From Thermomonospora catenispora (GTDB lineage: Bacteria; Actinomycetota; Actinomycetes; Streptosporangiales; Streptosporangiaceae): a DNA stretch of 64,000 bases. This document shows positions 55,340-62,887 of the stretch, piece after piece. The stretch lies in assembly GCF_006363815.1 (NCBI RefSeq), contig NZ_RRYT01000001.1:85531-149530 (forward strand), given 5' to 3'. Numbering within the stretch: the stretch's first letter is position 1; the number at the start of each line of letters is the position of its first letter. The notes under the pieces are model-generated. The model ran no database searches and was not told where the DNA came from. It was given only the letters and a program-made list of their open reading frames with translations. The position numbers and the translations under genes were made by a program.

Positions 55340-55513
55340 CCGGCGGCCGGCACGGCCGGTCGCCTCAGGGGCGCCGCATCGGCGCCCTCCCCCGCGGCCG
55401 GCCGGCACGGTCGGGCGGTCGGGCCGCGCACGCGGTCGGACCCGCGCCCGCCGCTGCCGCCCGAGAGGTTCCGCTCCCCCGCGGGCGACCGGTCGAGCCG
55501 TGTGTGCAGGGTG

Positions 55514-55945
55514 TCAGCCGAGCTGCGCGTGCAGGGTGACGGCGTAGGCCGGCCCCGGGTTGGTGATCTCGTGGGCGCGGCCGCCGTGCACCCGGATCCG
55601 GTTGGCGCGCAGCGGCCGTTCGGTGACGCCGTCGGCGCCGATGACGATCTCGATCAGCTCTCCGGCGATCACGGTGCTGACATGGGTGCCGCCGTGGTCG
55701 TGCACGTCGGTGCGGTGTCCGGGCGGCCAGGTGGTCAGCCAGATCCGCACGCCGTCGTCTTCCAGCACCACCTGGTCGGGCCGGCCGGGATGAGGGCGCA
55801 CCAGGTGCCACCACTGGTCGGGGCGGCCGGCGAGCCGGTGGATGCGGGCGGCGAGCTGGCCGACCGTGGGCGCGGTGGCGGTGGCCAGGCCGTGCGGGTC
55901 GTCCCGCCCGCGCATCGTGATGTCGGGAATGGTGTCGAGACTCAC
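55514..55945 (-). CDS. Cysteine dioxygenase-like cupin
   Basis: Probable iron-dependent oxidation of cysteine to cysteinesulfinate. 143 residues. Seen: WLTTWPPGHRTDVHDHGGTHVSTVIAGELIEIVI, whose HDHGGTH supplies the first two metal histidines, and VHGGRAHEITNPGPAYAVTLHA with the third (AHEI). The short form is typical of actinobacterial cysteine dioxygenases. GTG 55945 with AAGGA upstream. A polycysteine leader ORF lies 80 bases upstream on the same strand, which supports a cysteine-related role. A wider cupin role is the alternative. Confidence 0.85.
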   Translation of the reverse strand: MSLDTIPDITMRGRDDPHGLATATAPTVGQLAARIHRLAGRPDQWWHLVRPHPGRPDQVVLEDDGVRIWLTTWPPGHRTDVHDHGGTHVSTVIAGELIEIVIGADGVTERPLRANRIRVHGGRAHEITNPGPAYAVTLHAQLG

Positions 55946-55974
55946 CGAGAGGTCCTTGATCTGTCGTCATCGCG

Positions 55975-55999
55975 CACGCCCTCGACGGCACGGGGCGTG
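55975..55999 (-). promoter_or_regulatory. Leader hairpin between polycysteine ORF and cysteine dioxygenase gene
   Basis: CACGCCC (55975-55981) pairs with GGGCGTG (55993-55999) around an 11-base loop. TGATCT at the leader stop (56028-56023, minus strand) is also complementary to AGATCA just before the Shine-Dalgarno (55962-55957). Together they could form alternative structures that expose or hide the dioxygenase RBS, depending on ribosome position. No U-tract is present, so a translational or Rho-dependent mechanism is more likely than intrinsic termination. Inferred. Confidence 0.45.
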
Positions 56000-56025
56000 A
56001 TCGGTCGGTCGTACGAAGGCCGAGA

Positions 56026-56112
56026 TCAGCGACAACAACAGAGACACGGACACGGCGCGACGGCCACGGGGGTCAGATCCCGCTGGCTGGGAAGGCAGAT
56101 GCGCGCCGACAT
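56026..56112 (-). CDS. Polycysteine leader peptide ahead of the cysteine dioxygenase gene
   Basis: 28-codon ORF starting MSARICLPSQRD and ending APCPCLCCCR, with five cysteines among its last eight residues and six in all. The stop lies 80 bases before the dioxygenase start on the same strand. Mycobacteria use short, often leaderless, polycysteine ORFs as cysteine-responsive attenuators; this has that form. A consensus -35 TTGACA lies about 37 bases upstream, and an in-frame GTG at 56118 would fit a leaderless start. Regulation by Cys-tRNA supply is inferred. Confidence 0.7.
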   Translation of the reverse strand: MSARICLPSQRDLTPVAVAPCPCLCCCR

Positions 56113-56446
56113 GTGCACCAGGAGACATGCCCTCACGCACCGTTGTCAAGTCGATCGGGAACATCGGCGCGGCCCGCCCGCACCGCCCCGGAACGGCCCG
56201 AACGCCGGGCGCCGCTCGACGCCGTCCCGCAGGCCCCGCGAAGCGCACGAGCGAAGGGATCGGGCGCCGGGACGGCCCGTCCGCCGGCGCGGGCGATCAT
56301 GGGCCTCGCCCGCCCTTCGATGCTCTGATCTGGGATGATGTGGGCGCCGAAGGTCGGATCCGGCCCTGACGCACTAGCGGGACGGGCAAGGCCCGCCGTA
56401 TGGTCACCAACGTCGACCCCCCGACATGAAGGGCAGGAAGTCGCTG
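56113..56446. promoter_or_regulatory. Divergent region, polycysteine leader / CoxG-like gene
   Basis: 334 bases. TTGACA on the minus strand near 56145-56150 is the likely -35 for the leader ORF, with a weak TGTCTC-like -10. The right part (56330-56446) carries the promoter of the CoxG-like gene; no clear hexamers there. No gene is convincing. Confidence 0.4.
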
Positions 56447-57700
56447 ATGGAGTTCGACCACGACTTCACCGTGCCGGTATCGGTGGATCAGGCCTGGTCG
56501 GTGCTGCTGGACGTGGAACGAGTGGCGTCGTGCGCGCCGGGCGCCACGCTCGACTCCATCGACGGCGACGAGTGCAGGGGTCGCTTCAAGGTCCGGCTCG
56601 GCGCCATGACCATCACCTACCGCGGCACCGCCCGAATCGTCGAGGCCGACGAGTCCGCCCGCACCGTGGTCATCGAGGCGCAGGGCAAGGAGGCCCGCGG
56701 CTCCGGCACCGCCGAAGCCGCCGTCACGGCCCGCCTGTCGGAGGAGGACGGCGCCACGCGCGTCGCCGTGCACGCCACCGTGCACGCCACCGGCCGCCCC
56801 ACCCAGGTCGACCGCGACACCCTCGCCGAGGTCGGCGCCCGTCTGCTGAACCGCTTCGCCAAGGCCCTCGCCGCGGACCTGGCCGAGAACCCGCCGTCCG
56901 ACGCCCTTGCGGAGCAGCCCTCCGCGGAACAGGCCCCCACGGAACGGCCCTCCTCGGAGCAGGCCGCCGCGGAGCGGCCCCCTGCACGAGAGGACTCCTC
57001 AGCGCGGTCCTCGGCGGAGCAGACGGGGGACGCCGCCGCCGAGGCGGCGGCGAGCCCGGCGGAGGAGGGCACCGGCGCGTCCTCGGACGCCGCCGGCGAC
57101 GTCTCCTCGACCGGGACGGACGCCCCCGGCGACGCCGTCGACGCCGGCGCCGGCACGGGGCCGACGGCGGCGGACGGCGACACGACCGCCGAGGCGGCGG
57201 ATCCCGGTTCCGACGCCGGCGCCCCGTCGGGCGAGGCGGCTTCGGAGGACGGGACGGCCTCCGGAGAGGCCGCGCCCGCGGACGAGGCGCCGGCGGACCG
57301 GGGGGACGATGCGGGCCCCGCGGTCGACGGCGAAGCCGCCGGGCGGGTGCCCGGTGTGCTCGTCGAGCCCAAGGATCCGGTGGGGGGCGTCGGGCTGTCG
57401 CTGGGGCCGCAGGTGCCGGCCCCGCGGGAGGCGGCGGATCGGCCGGCGGCCCCGCACGCCTCCGACGGGGACGGCGGGACGGCCGAACGGCTCACGGCGG
57501 TGCCCGCTCCCCGTCCGGCGGCGGACGACCGGCCGCGGCGCGGCGGCGCGCACCGTCGCCGGGATGACGACGCGGTCGACATGCTGCAGGTCTCGGGCCC
57601 CTCGGTGGCCAAGCGGGCGGCCCCGGCGCTGGGAGCGCTGGCCGCGCTGCTGGCGGTGCGGTATCTGTTCCGCCGGCGGCGGGGTCGGCACCACCGCTGA
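56447..57700 (+). CDS. CoxG/SRPBCC-type protein with long acidic linker and C-terminal membrane anchor
   Basis: 417 residues. The CoxG-like carbon-monoxide-dehydrogenase subunit G fold occupies about 1-150 (MEFDHDFTVPVSVDQAWSVLLDVERVASCAPGATLDSIDG, RGTARIVEADESARTVVIEAQGKEARGSGTAEAAVTARL). Then follow about 200 residues of Ala/Glu/Asp/Pro/Ser low complexity, a Pro-rich patch and a C-terminal helix SVAKRAAPALGALAALLAVRYLF ending in RRRRGRHH. ATG 56447 is set by AGGAAG 8 bases upstream; ATG 56426 has none. It probably tethers the lipid-binding-like domain to the membrane. No CO dehydrogenase genes lie nearby. Confidence 0.8.
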   Translation: MEFDHDFTVPVSVDQAWSVLLDVERVASCAPGATLDSIDGDECRGRFKVRLGAMTITYRGTARIVEADESARTVVIEAQGKEARGSGTAEAAVTARLSEEDGATRVAVHATVHATGRPTQVDRDTLAEVGARLLNRFAKALAADLAENPPSDALAEQPSAEQAPTERPSSEQAAAERPPAREDSSARSSAEQTGDAAAEAAASPAEEGTGASSDAAGDVSSTGTDAPGDAVDAGAGTGPTAADGDTTAEAADPGSDAGAPSGEAASEDGTASGEAAPADEAPADRGDDAGPAVDGEAAGRVPGVLVEPKDPVGGVGLSLGPQVPAPREAADRPAAPHASDGDGGTAERLTAVPAPRPAADDRPRRGGAHRRRDDDAVDMLQVSGPSVAKRAAPALGALAALLAVRYLFRRRRGRHHR

Positions 57701-57796
57701 CCACCCCCGGTCCACCACTGTCCGTCATTCGCCTGGTACGTTCCGTAATACAGGATGCGGACGACCGCATTGGCGTATGTCTGTCCGGTGGGGGCC

Positions 57797-58498
57797 ATGG
57801 ACACGGTCGAGATACAACGCGTTGTCGCGATCGAGGACGACAACTGGTGGTACCGGGAGCGCCGGGCGATCGTCGCCCGGGAGCTGCGCAGGCTGGGCAC
57901 GCCGGGCCGGGCCGCCGACATCGGCGCGGCCGGCGGCGGCAACACCCGGGTGCTGCTGGAGCACGGCTGGGAGGCCATCGCCATCGACGCCTCCCCGGCC
58001 GCGGTCGAGCTGGCCAGGCTGCGCGGGATCGACGCGTACCACGGTGACGCCTGTTATCTGCCGCTGTCGACGGGCGACTTCGACTTCGTGATGGCGCTGG
58101 ACGTCCTCCAGCACATCACCGACGACCGCACCGCGTGCGCGGAGCTGGCCCGGGTGCTGCGCCCCGGCGGCACCGCGCTGATCTCCGTGCCCTGCGACCT
58201 GGCGCTGTGGTCGGCGCACGACGTGGCGCTCGGCCATGTGCGGCGCTACTCGCGCGAGTCGCTGACGGAGGTCATCGAAGGTGCGGGCCTGGTGCTGGAC
58301 CGCATGTGGAGTTGGAACGTTCTCCTGCGCCCGGTGGCCAAGTGGCGCAGGCATCGTTCCTCGCCGCCCGACATGGAGCGGCTGCACCCGCTGGTGAACG
58401 CGGGGCTGCGTGCGATCGCCATGCTGGAGCGCGTCCTGCCGCTGGGCGGCCTGCCGGGCGTCACCCTCTTCGCCCGCGCTCACCGTCCCGAGCTGTGA
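57797..58498 (+). CDS. Class I SAM-dependent methyltransferase
   Basis: 233 residues, UbiE/Methyltransf_11 type. Seen: RAADIGAAGGGNTRVLLEHGWEAIAIDASPAAVELARLRG (SAM motif I and the acidic loop, about 38-77), DFDFVMALDVLQHITDDRTACAELARVLRPGGTALISVP (motifs II and III), then a C-terminal lipid-facing region with hydrophobic LLRPVAKWRR and a long helix. Start at ATG 57797 with GGTGGGGG. Neighbours encode a CDP-alcohol transferase and glycosyltransferase, so the substrate may be a lipid or sugar, but this is inferred. Confidence 0.87.
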   Translation: MDTVEIQRVVAIEDDNWWYRERRAIVARELRRLGTPGRAADIGAAGGGNTRVLLEHGWEAIAIDASPAAVELARLRGIDAYHGDACYLPLSTGDFDFVMALDVLQHITDDRTACAELARVLRPGGTALISVPCDLALWSAHDVALGHVRRYSRESLTEVIEGAGLVLDRMWSWNVLLRPVAKWRRHRSSPPDMERLHPLVNAGLRAIAMLERVLPLGGLPGVTLFARAHRPEL

Positions 58499-58678
58499 GC
58501 GACGACGCCGTTCGCCGGGGGGAGCGGCCCCCACGCCCTCTCGGCGAGCGGCGTCACCGTCTGTGCGCGGACCGAGCCGGCCGAGCGGATCGGGCGGACG
58601 CGCCCGGAAGCCCGCGGCGGCCGTCGCACGGGCCGCCGCCTTCCCGGGCGCCGCAGCGGGCCGCGGCGGCCCGGCCGT

Positions 58679-59611
58679 TCAGTCCTGCTCGGCGCCGGCG
58701 GGGGCCAGTCCCCGGTGCGCCACCGCGGGGCCGTATCCGGCCTCATGCCGCCGGGCGCGCTCCTCCAGGGCGGCCATCAGCCGGTCGTGCGCCCGGGTGG
58801 ACAGCCAGAACTTGTAGATGATCACGAGTTCGAAGAACGCCAGCCCGGCGCCGGCCACCGCCACCGCGGGGATGATCGCGCCGGTCAACGGGCCGATGAT
58901 GAACACCGCCATCTGGAACTCGATCCCGCTCACCAGATGAGTGCGCACCCGGCGGCGCAGCAGGAACCGGCGGATCCGGCGGTACCAGGGGAAACGGCTG
59001 TCGAAGTCGCGGTGCAGATCCGGCTCGAGGCGAGCGGGCGGAGCGGCGCCGACCGGGGCGACCGCCTCCTCGGCGGCGGTCTCCCCAGGCGCCTGCGCCC
59101 GCTGCCGCGCCGCGTGCAGCGCCGACCGCATGGCGCGCCGGGCCTTCACCAACTGCGGCCCGTTGACGTAGCGGAACATGTCCAGCGCCAGGATCGCCAT
59201 GCCCGCGTACAGGTACGCCGCCTGGCCGGTGCGCGCGTACTGGCCGACGGTCAGGGCGAGCGCGCACAAGGTGTCGCGGACTCGGTCCAGCATGAAGTCC
59301 AGCCAGGCCCCGAATGTCGTGCCGGTGCCCTTGAGCCGGGCGATCTTGCCGTCCATGCAGTCCACCACGAAGCCCACGTGGTAGAGCAGCGCGCCGAGCA
59401 TCAGCCAGCCGGGGGAGGTCAGCGCGAAGCAGCCCGCCGCGCCCACGCCGAGCGCGAAGGCGACGGCGGTGAGCTGGTTCGGGGTGATCGACGTCCGGTT
59501 CGCGACCACCAGCGTCAGCCGGATCGCGATCGGATCGACCAGGAAGACCGTCCACCACGCGTCCCGCCCCTTGCAGACCCTGCGCACGTCATCCAGGGAA
59601 AACGTCGCCAT
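58679..59611 (-). CDS. CDP-alcohol phosphatidyltransferase family protein
   Basis: Membrane enzyme that transfers a phospho-alcohol from a CDP-linked donor to a lipid or sugar acceptor. The signature D-x2-DG-x2-AR-x8-G-x3-D-x3-D is clear in DCMDGKIARLKGTGTTFGAWLDFMLDRV (about 84-111). Hydrophobic helices follow near 115-155 and 245-285. An Ala/Gln/Glu-rich insertion lies near 170-190. 310 residues. Start at ATG 59611; ATG 59623 is possible but has no spacing from the RBS. Substrate is not determinable from sequence; the nearby glycosyltransferase suggests a surface polymer or glycolipid. Confidence 0.87.
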   Translation of the reverse strand: MATFSLDDVRRVCKGRDAWWTVFLVDPIAIRLTLVVANRTSITPNQLTAVAFALGVGAAGCFALTSPGWLMLGALLYHVGFVVDCMDGKIARLKGTGTTFGAWLDFMLDRVRDTLCALALTVGQYARTGQAAYLYAGMAILALDMFRYVNGPQLVKARRAMRSALHAARQRAQAPGETAAEEAVAPVGAAPPARLEPDLHRDFDSRFPWYRRIRRFLLRRRVRTHLVSGIEFQMAVFIIGPLTGAIIPAVAVAGAGLAFFELVIIYKFWLSTRAHDRLMAALEERARRHEAGYGPAVAHRGLAPAGAEQD

Positions 59612-59697
59612 GCGGGTAAGCATCCCTACTTGGGGCGATCATGCGTGCACGCATCGCGATTGCCACACGATCGTTTGTCCCACCCTTGACCGGGCGT

Positions 59698-60945
59698 CTA
59701 CACCGACAGCCGGGATCCGGGCGGACGATCGCCCATCCGGTCGGAACGGGCGTTCAGCAGCTCGGCGAACAGCGCCTCCCAGCGGGCGCGGATCTGCGCC
59801 GGACCGTATTCGGCGGCGGTGCCCACAGCCGCCGCGCCCAGCCGTCGCCGCAGCGCGCGGTCCTCGATCAGCCGGCACAGCGCGGCGCCCAGCGCATCGA
59901 CGTCCTCCGGCGGCACCAGCAGCCCGTTGTCGCCGTCCCGGATGACCTCCCGGGGGCCGGTGGGGCAGTCGAAGCTCACCAGCGGCAGCCCGCAGTTCAG
60001 CGCCTCCAGCACCACCATCGCGAACCCCTCGAACCGGCTGCTGAGCGCGTAGATCGAGGCCTGGGCCAGTTCGGCGTCGAGGTTCCGCGCGGCCCCCATC
60101 AAGAAGACGTGGTTGTACAGGTGCCGACGGTGGATCAGCGTGCGCAGCCGCTTCTCCTGCGGTCCGGAGCCGTAGATCCGCAGCGTCCAGTCCGGGTGCC
60201 GCTCCACCACCCGGGCGAACGCCTCGATCAGCAGGTCGAAGCCCTTCTGCTTGGTCAGCCGTCCGGCCGCCGCCACGACCTTGGCCTCATGGTCGGTGCG
60301 CGGCACGTCCAGCGTGTGCAGCGGGTTGGGGATCTGCGCGGTGCGCACCCGGTCGCCGAGCGCCCGGCGGTACTCGGCCTCGTCCTGGCGGGTCAGCGAC
60401 ACCACCGCGTCCAGCTTCGGGTAGTCGGCCAGGATCGCCTCCCGCACGGCGGGCTTGTAGCGGCCCAGGTGCATGTGGTCCTGGGCGACCCGGACGATGT
60501 GCCGCGGGCCGTGCCGGGCGGACATCAGGTTCAGCCCGGGGCGGGTGGTGACCAGCACGTCCGTCTCGAGGGTCCGGAGGAAGGCGAGGAAGCCGTCCTC
60601 CACCTCGCGGGTGAACGTGGCCTTGGCGGCCTCTCCCACCGGCACCTCGGTCCCCGGTCGGTCGCCGGGCGAGAGCACGGTGCGGCCGCGTCCCAGCAGC
60701 CGCGCCAGCAGCCGGGCCGCCCGGCCGTCGGGAGGCGCGGGCGGGGCGGGCCGGCCGCGCAGGTCGGTCAGGGTGACCATGTGGACCCGCGGGTCGACGG
60801 GGAACTGCGGGGTGTCGCGGCGCCGGATCACGCTGGCGATCCGGACCTCGTGGCCCGCCTCCGCCATGGCGTTGGCCTGGTTGATGACGGTGCGGATGGT
60901 GCCGCCCATGCCGTAGGCGTGCAGCAGCGCATAGGTGATCTTCAT
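59698..60945 (-). CDS. GT4-family glycosyltransferase
   Basis: 415 residues with two Rossmann domains. N-terminal MKITYALLHAYGMGGTIRTVINQANAMAEAGHEVRIASV; C-terminal VVAAAGRLTKQKGFDLLIEAFARV, GSGPQEKRLRTLI, and the E-x7-E motif in SSRFEGFAMVVLEALNCGLPLVSFDCPTGPREVI (about 318-350). It transfers a sugar from a nucleotide donor; inverting or retaining substrate unknown. ATG 60945 overlaps the stop of the upstream gene (ATGA), so they are coupled. Confidence 0.9.
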   Translation of the reverse strand: MKITYALLHAYGMGGTIRTVINQANAMAEAGHEVRIASVIRRRDTPQFPVDPRVHMVTLTDLRGRPAPPAPPDGRAARLLARLLGRGRTVLSPGDRPGTEVPVGEAAKATFTREVEDGFLAFLRTLETDVLVTTRPGLNLMSARHGPRHIVRVAQDHMHLGRYKPAVREAILADYPKLDAVVSLTRQDEAEYRRALGDRVRTAQIPNPLHTLDVPRTDHEAKVVAAAGRLTKQKGFDLLIEAFARVVERHPDWTLRIYGSGPQEKRLRTLIHRRHLYNHVFLMGAARNLDAELAQASIYALSSRFEGFAMVVLEALNCGLPLVSFDCPTGPREVIRDGDNGLLVPPEDVDALGAALCRLIEDRALRRRLGAAAVGTAAEYGPAQIRARWEALFAELLNARSDRMGDRPPGSRLSV

Positions 60946-61445
60946 CGGGCCCGGCGGCTCCCGATCGCGAGATGGTTGTCGGCCGTGTAGTAGGGGCGCA
61001 CCCGGAACCGCGGACCGTGCGCGGTGGTGCGCTGGCCCGGGAAGGTGATGACGCGGGCGCGCCGCGGCACGCCGAGATGGCGGCCGAGCCGCAACGCGCT
61101 CCCGTCCGGCCCGACCAGGCAGGGCCGCCAGTGCCCGGAACGCAGCGGCCGGGGCAGCACCAGGTCGTTCACCGGCACCGCGGTGTGGAACCGGCCGCCG
61201 GAGATGACGACGTCGTAGGGCCCCGGGCTCCGCCGGCCCGACATGCGCACCCGCCATATCCGCCGGTGCAGCCGGGACCGCACGGTCGGCCGCGCCTTCG
61301 GCGGGACCGGATCCACCCGCAGCCGCCAGGGGCCGGAGTCCGGGTCGGCGCCCTGCAGGCTCCCGGTCAGTGTGATCAGGCCGTCCCTCGCCCAGACCTG
61401 CTCGATCTCGGCCCAGGCGGCGGCCGTCACCGTCACCGCGCTCAT
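60942..61445 (-). CDS. Hypothetical protein coupled to GT4 gene, possibly teichoic acid transferase-associated
   Basis: 167 residues, mostly beta structure. Seen: a start MSAVTVTAAAWAEIEQVWARDGLITLTGSLQG, a basic middle (KARPTVRSRLHRRIWRVRMSGRR), then GRFHTAVPVNDLVLPRPLRSGHWRPCLV and a terminal FRVRPYYTADNHLAIGSRR. The end is reminiscent of non-catalytic modules of actinobacterial CDP-glycerol glycerophosphotransferases, but I am not certain. No catalytic motif is visible. Its TGA overlaps the ATG of the GT4 gene, so it likely contributes to the same surface-glycan step. Confidence 0.65.
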   Translation of the reverse strand: MSAVTVTAAAWAEIEQVWARDGLITLTGSLQGADPDSGPWRLRVDPVPPKARPTVRSRLHRRIWRVRMSGRRSPGPYDVVISGGRFHTAVPVNDLVLPRPLRSGHWRPCLVGPDGSALRLGRHLGVPRRARVITFPGQRTTAHGPRFRVRPYYTADNHLAIGSRRAR

Positions 61446-61793
61446 GCCGGTGAGATGCCCTCGGTCAAGCACGGTCACCGCCGGTCGAGGAAGGTTTGCC
61501 CGGCTCCTTACCGGCGTCCGGGACAGGCCCGTCCGGCTTTGCGCCGGCCGGTTCCGCATCAGGCTCCCGGCTTGAGCTCCCCGGAGGGAGCCCGGTGACC
61601 TGGACTGGTCGGCGCGACCGGCGCCCGCCCGCGCGGCCCCGGGAGAAGGCCGGTGACCTGTTGCGGAACCGGCCGGCCGCGGACGCACGCCGCAGGGCGC
61701 CGGTGCGGGGCGACGCCGTCACGGCGGCCCCGGCGCTCCTTTCGGGAGCGCGTTCGCGGGGTCCTTCGAGGAGCGCGTTCGCGGGGCGCGTCC
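61446..61793. other. Gene-free stretch with a 17-base direct repeat
   Basis: 348 bases. GGAGCGCGTTCGCGGGG occurs at 61745-61761 and 61770-61786, 25 bases apart, with a degenerate third copy at about 61795 overlapping the oxyR stop. GGAACCGGCCGG-type dyads are present near 61675. No coding match is seen. Confidence 0.4.
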
Positions 61794-62726
61794 TCAGGAG
61801 CGCGCGGGGGTCGTCGGCCGATCGTCGACCCGGACCTCGGGGTGGGCCTCGGCGACCGCCTCGCGGATGCAGCGGGCCAGTTCGTGGAAGTCCTCGGCGC
61901 GCGGGGAGGTCTCCCGGAACACCAGCCCGATCCGCCGGAACGGGGCCGGGGCGGCGAAGGGGCGCACCGTCAGGCGGTCGCCGCGGCGGCTCTCCACGGG
62001 CACCGCCGTCTGCGGCAGCAGCGTCGCCCCCAGCCCGCCGTTCACCAGCTGCACCAGCGTCGCCAGGCTCGCCGCATAGGTGGCGGCGGTGGCCCGCGCG
62101 CCGACCTCCCGGCACACGTCCAGGGCCTGGTCGCGCAGGCAGTGCCCCTCGTTCAGGAGGATCACATCCAGCTTCCCCAGGATCTCCCGGGGCACCGGGG
62201 AGGGCAGCCCGCCGAGCGCGGCGGGGGCGGCGAGCAGGAACTCCTCCTCATACAGCGGCACCTCCCGCACCCCGGAGGCGGGGGCCGGCAGCGCCAGGAC
62301 CGCCGCGTCGATGTGGCCGGCCACCAGGTCCGCGATGAGCTGCTCGGTCTGCTGTTCGCGCACCGACAGCTCGGCCTGGGGGAACTCCCGGGTCAGCCGG
62401 GGCAGCACGGCGGGCAGCAGGTACGGGCCGACGGTGGGGATCACCCCCAGCCGCAGCGGCCCGGCCAGCGGGCCGCGCACCGCGCTGACCTCGTCGACCA
62501 GGCGTTCCAGCTCGGCCAGCACCGCCTCGGCGCGCTTGGCCACCCGTTCCCCCGCCGGCGTCAGCAGTACCCGGCGTGTCGTACGCTCGACCAACCTGGT
62601 GCCCAGCGCCTCCTCCAGCGCGGCCACCGAGCCGGACAGGGCCGGCTGGCTCATCCGCAGCGCCGCGGCGGCCTCGCGGAAATGCAGATGCCGGGACAGC
62701 GCCAGGAACGCCCGGAGCTGCGCCAC
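61794..62726 (-). CDS. oxyR: OxyR peroxide-sensing LysR-type regulator
   Basis: 310 residues. N-terminal LysR HTH (AQLRAFLALSRHLHFREAAAALRMSQPALSGSVAALEEALGTRLVERT); regulatory domain with the redox pair Cys196 and Cys205 in LNEGHCLRDQALDVCREVG. Hydrogen peroxide oxidises the pair to a disulfide. Divergent ahpCD is the expected target. The GTG at 62726 lacks an RBS; AGGAG at 62748-62752 is spaced 6 bases from an in-frame ATC (62741) that would give (I/M)NRPTVAQLRAF, a typical OxyR start. A rare ATC start or a leaderless GTG are both possible. Confidence 0.92.
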   Translation of the reverse strand: MAQLRAFLALSRHLHFREAAAALRMSQPALSGSVAALEEALGTRLVERTTRRVLLTPAGERVAKRAEAVLAELERLVDEVSAVRGPLAGPLRLGVIPTVGPYLLPAVLPRLTREFPQAELSVREQQTEQLIADLVAGHIDAAVLALPAPASGVREVPLYEEEFLLAAPAALGGLPSPVPREILGKLDVILLNEGHCLRDQALDVCREVGARATAATYAASLATLVQLVNGGLGATLLPQTAVPVESRRGDRLTVRPFAAPAPFRRIGLVFRETSPRAEDFHELARCIREAVAEAHPEVRVDDRPTTPARS

Positions 62727-62736
62727 GGTCGGCCTG

Positions 62737-62757
62737 TTGATAGTGATCTCCTATCAA
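62737..62757. promoter_or_regulatory. OxyR-type palindromic operator
   Basis: TTGATAG (62737-62743), a 7-base spacer, and CTATCAA (62751-62757) form a perfect 21-base dyad containing ATAG-N7-CTAT, the core spacing of OxyR half-sites. It overlaps the Shine-Dalgarno and start region of oxyR, so autoregulation is likely, and it lies 131 bases upstream of ahpC. Assignment to OxyR is from the motif and location. Confidence 0.75.
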
Positions 62758-62853
62758 TCTCTCGTGCCTCGGCGATTTCTCGTTTCACATTAGCTGCGGC
62801 AGTCTTGATGCTGTTCACCAGCCCCGATGTTCAGCCGCACCCCATCGGGACGC

Positions 62854-62871
62854 TTGTGACACAATTCACAA
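62854..62871. promoter_or_regulatory. CRP-type palindrome upstream of ahpC
   Basis: TTGTGACACAATTCACAA is a perfect dyad of TTGTGA/TCACAA with a 6-base spacer, identical to the classical TGTGA-N6-TCACA CRP consensus. It ends 16 bases before the ahpC ATG, next to the AGGAG Shine-Dalgarno. This position favours repression or roadblock rather than activation. The binder could be an actinobacterial Crp; this is inferred. Confidence 0.65.
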
Positions 62872-62887
62872 ATCGAGCAAAGGAGAG

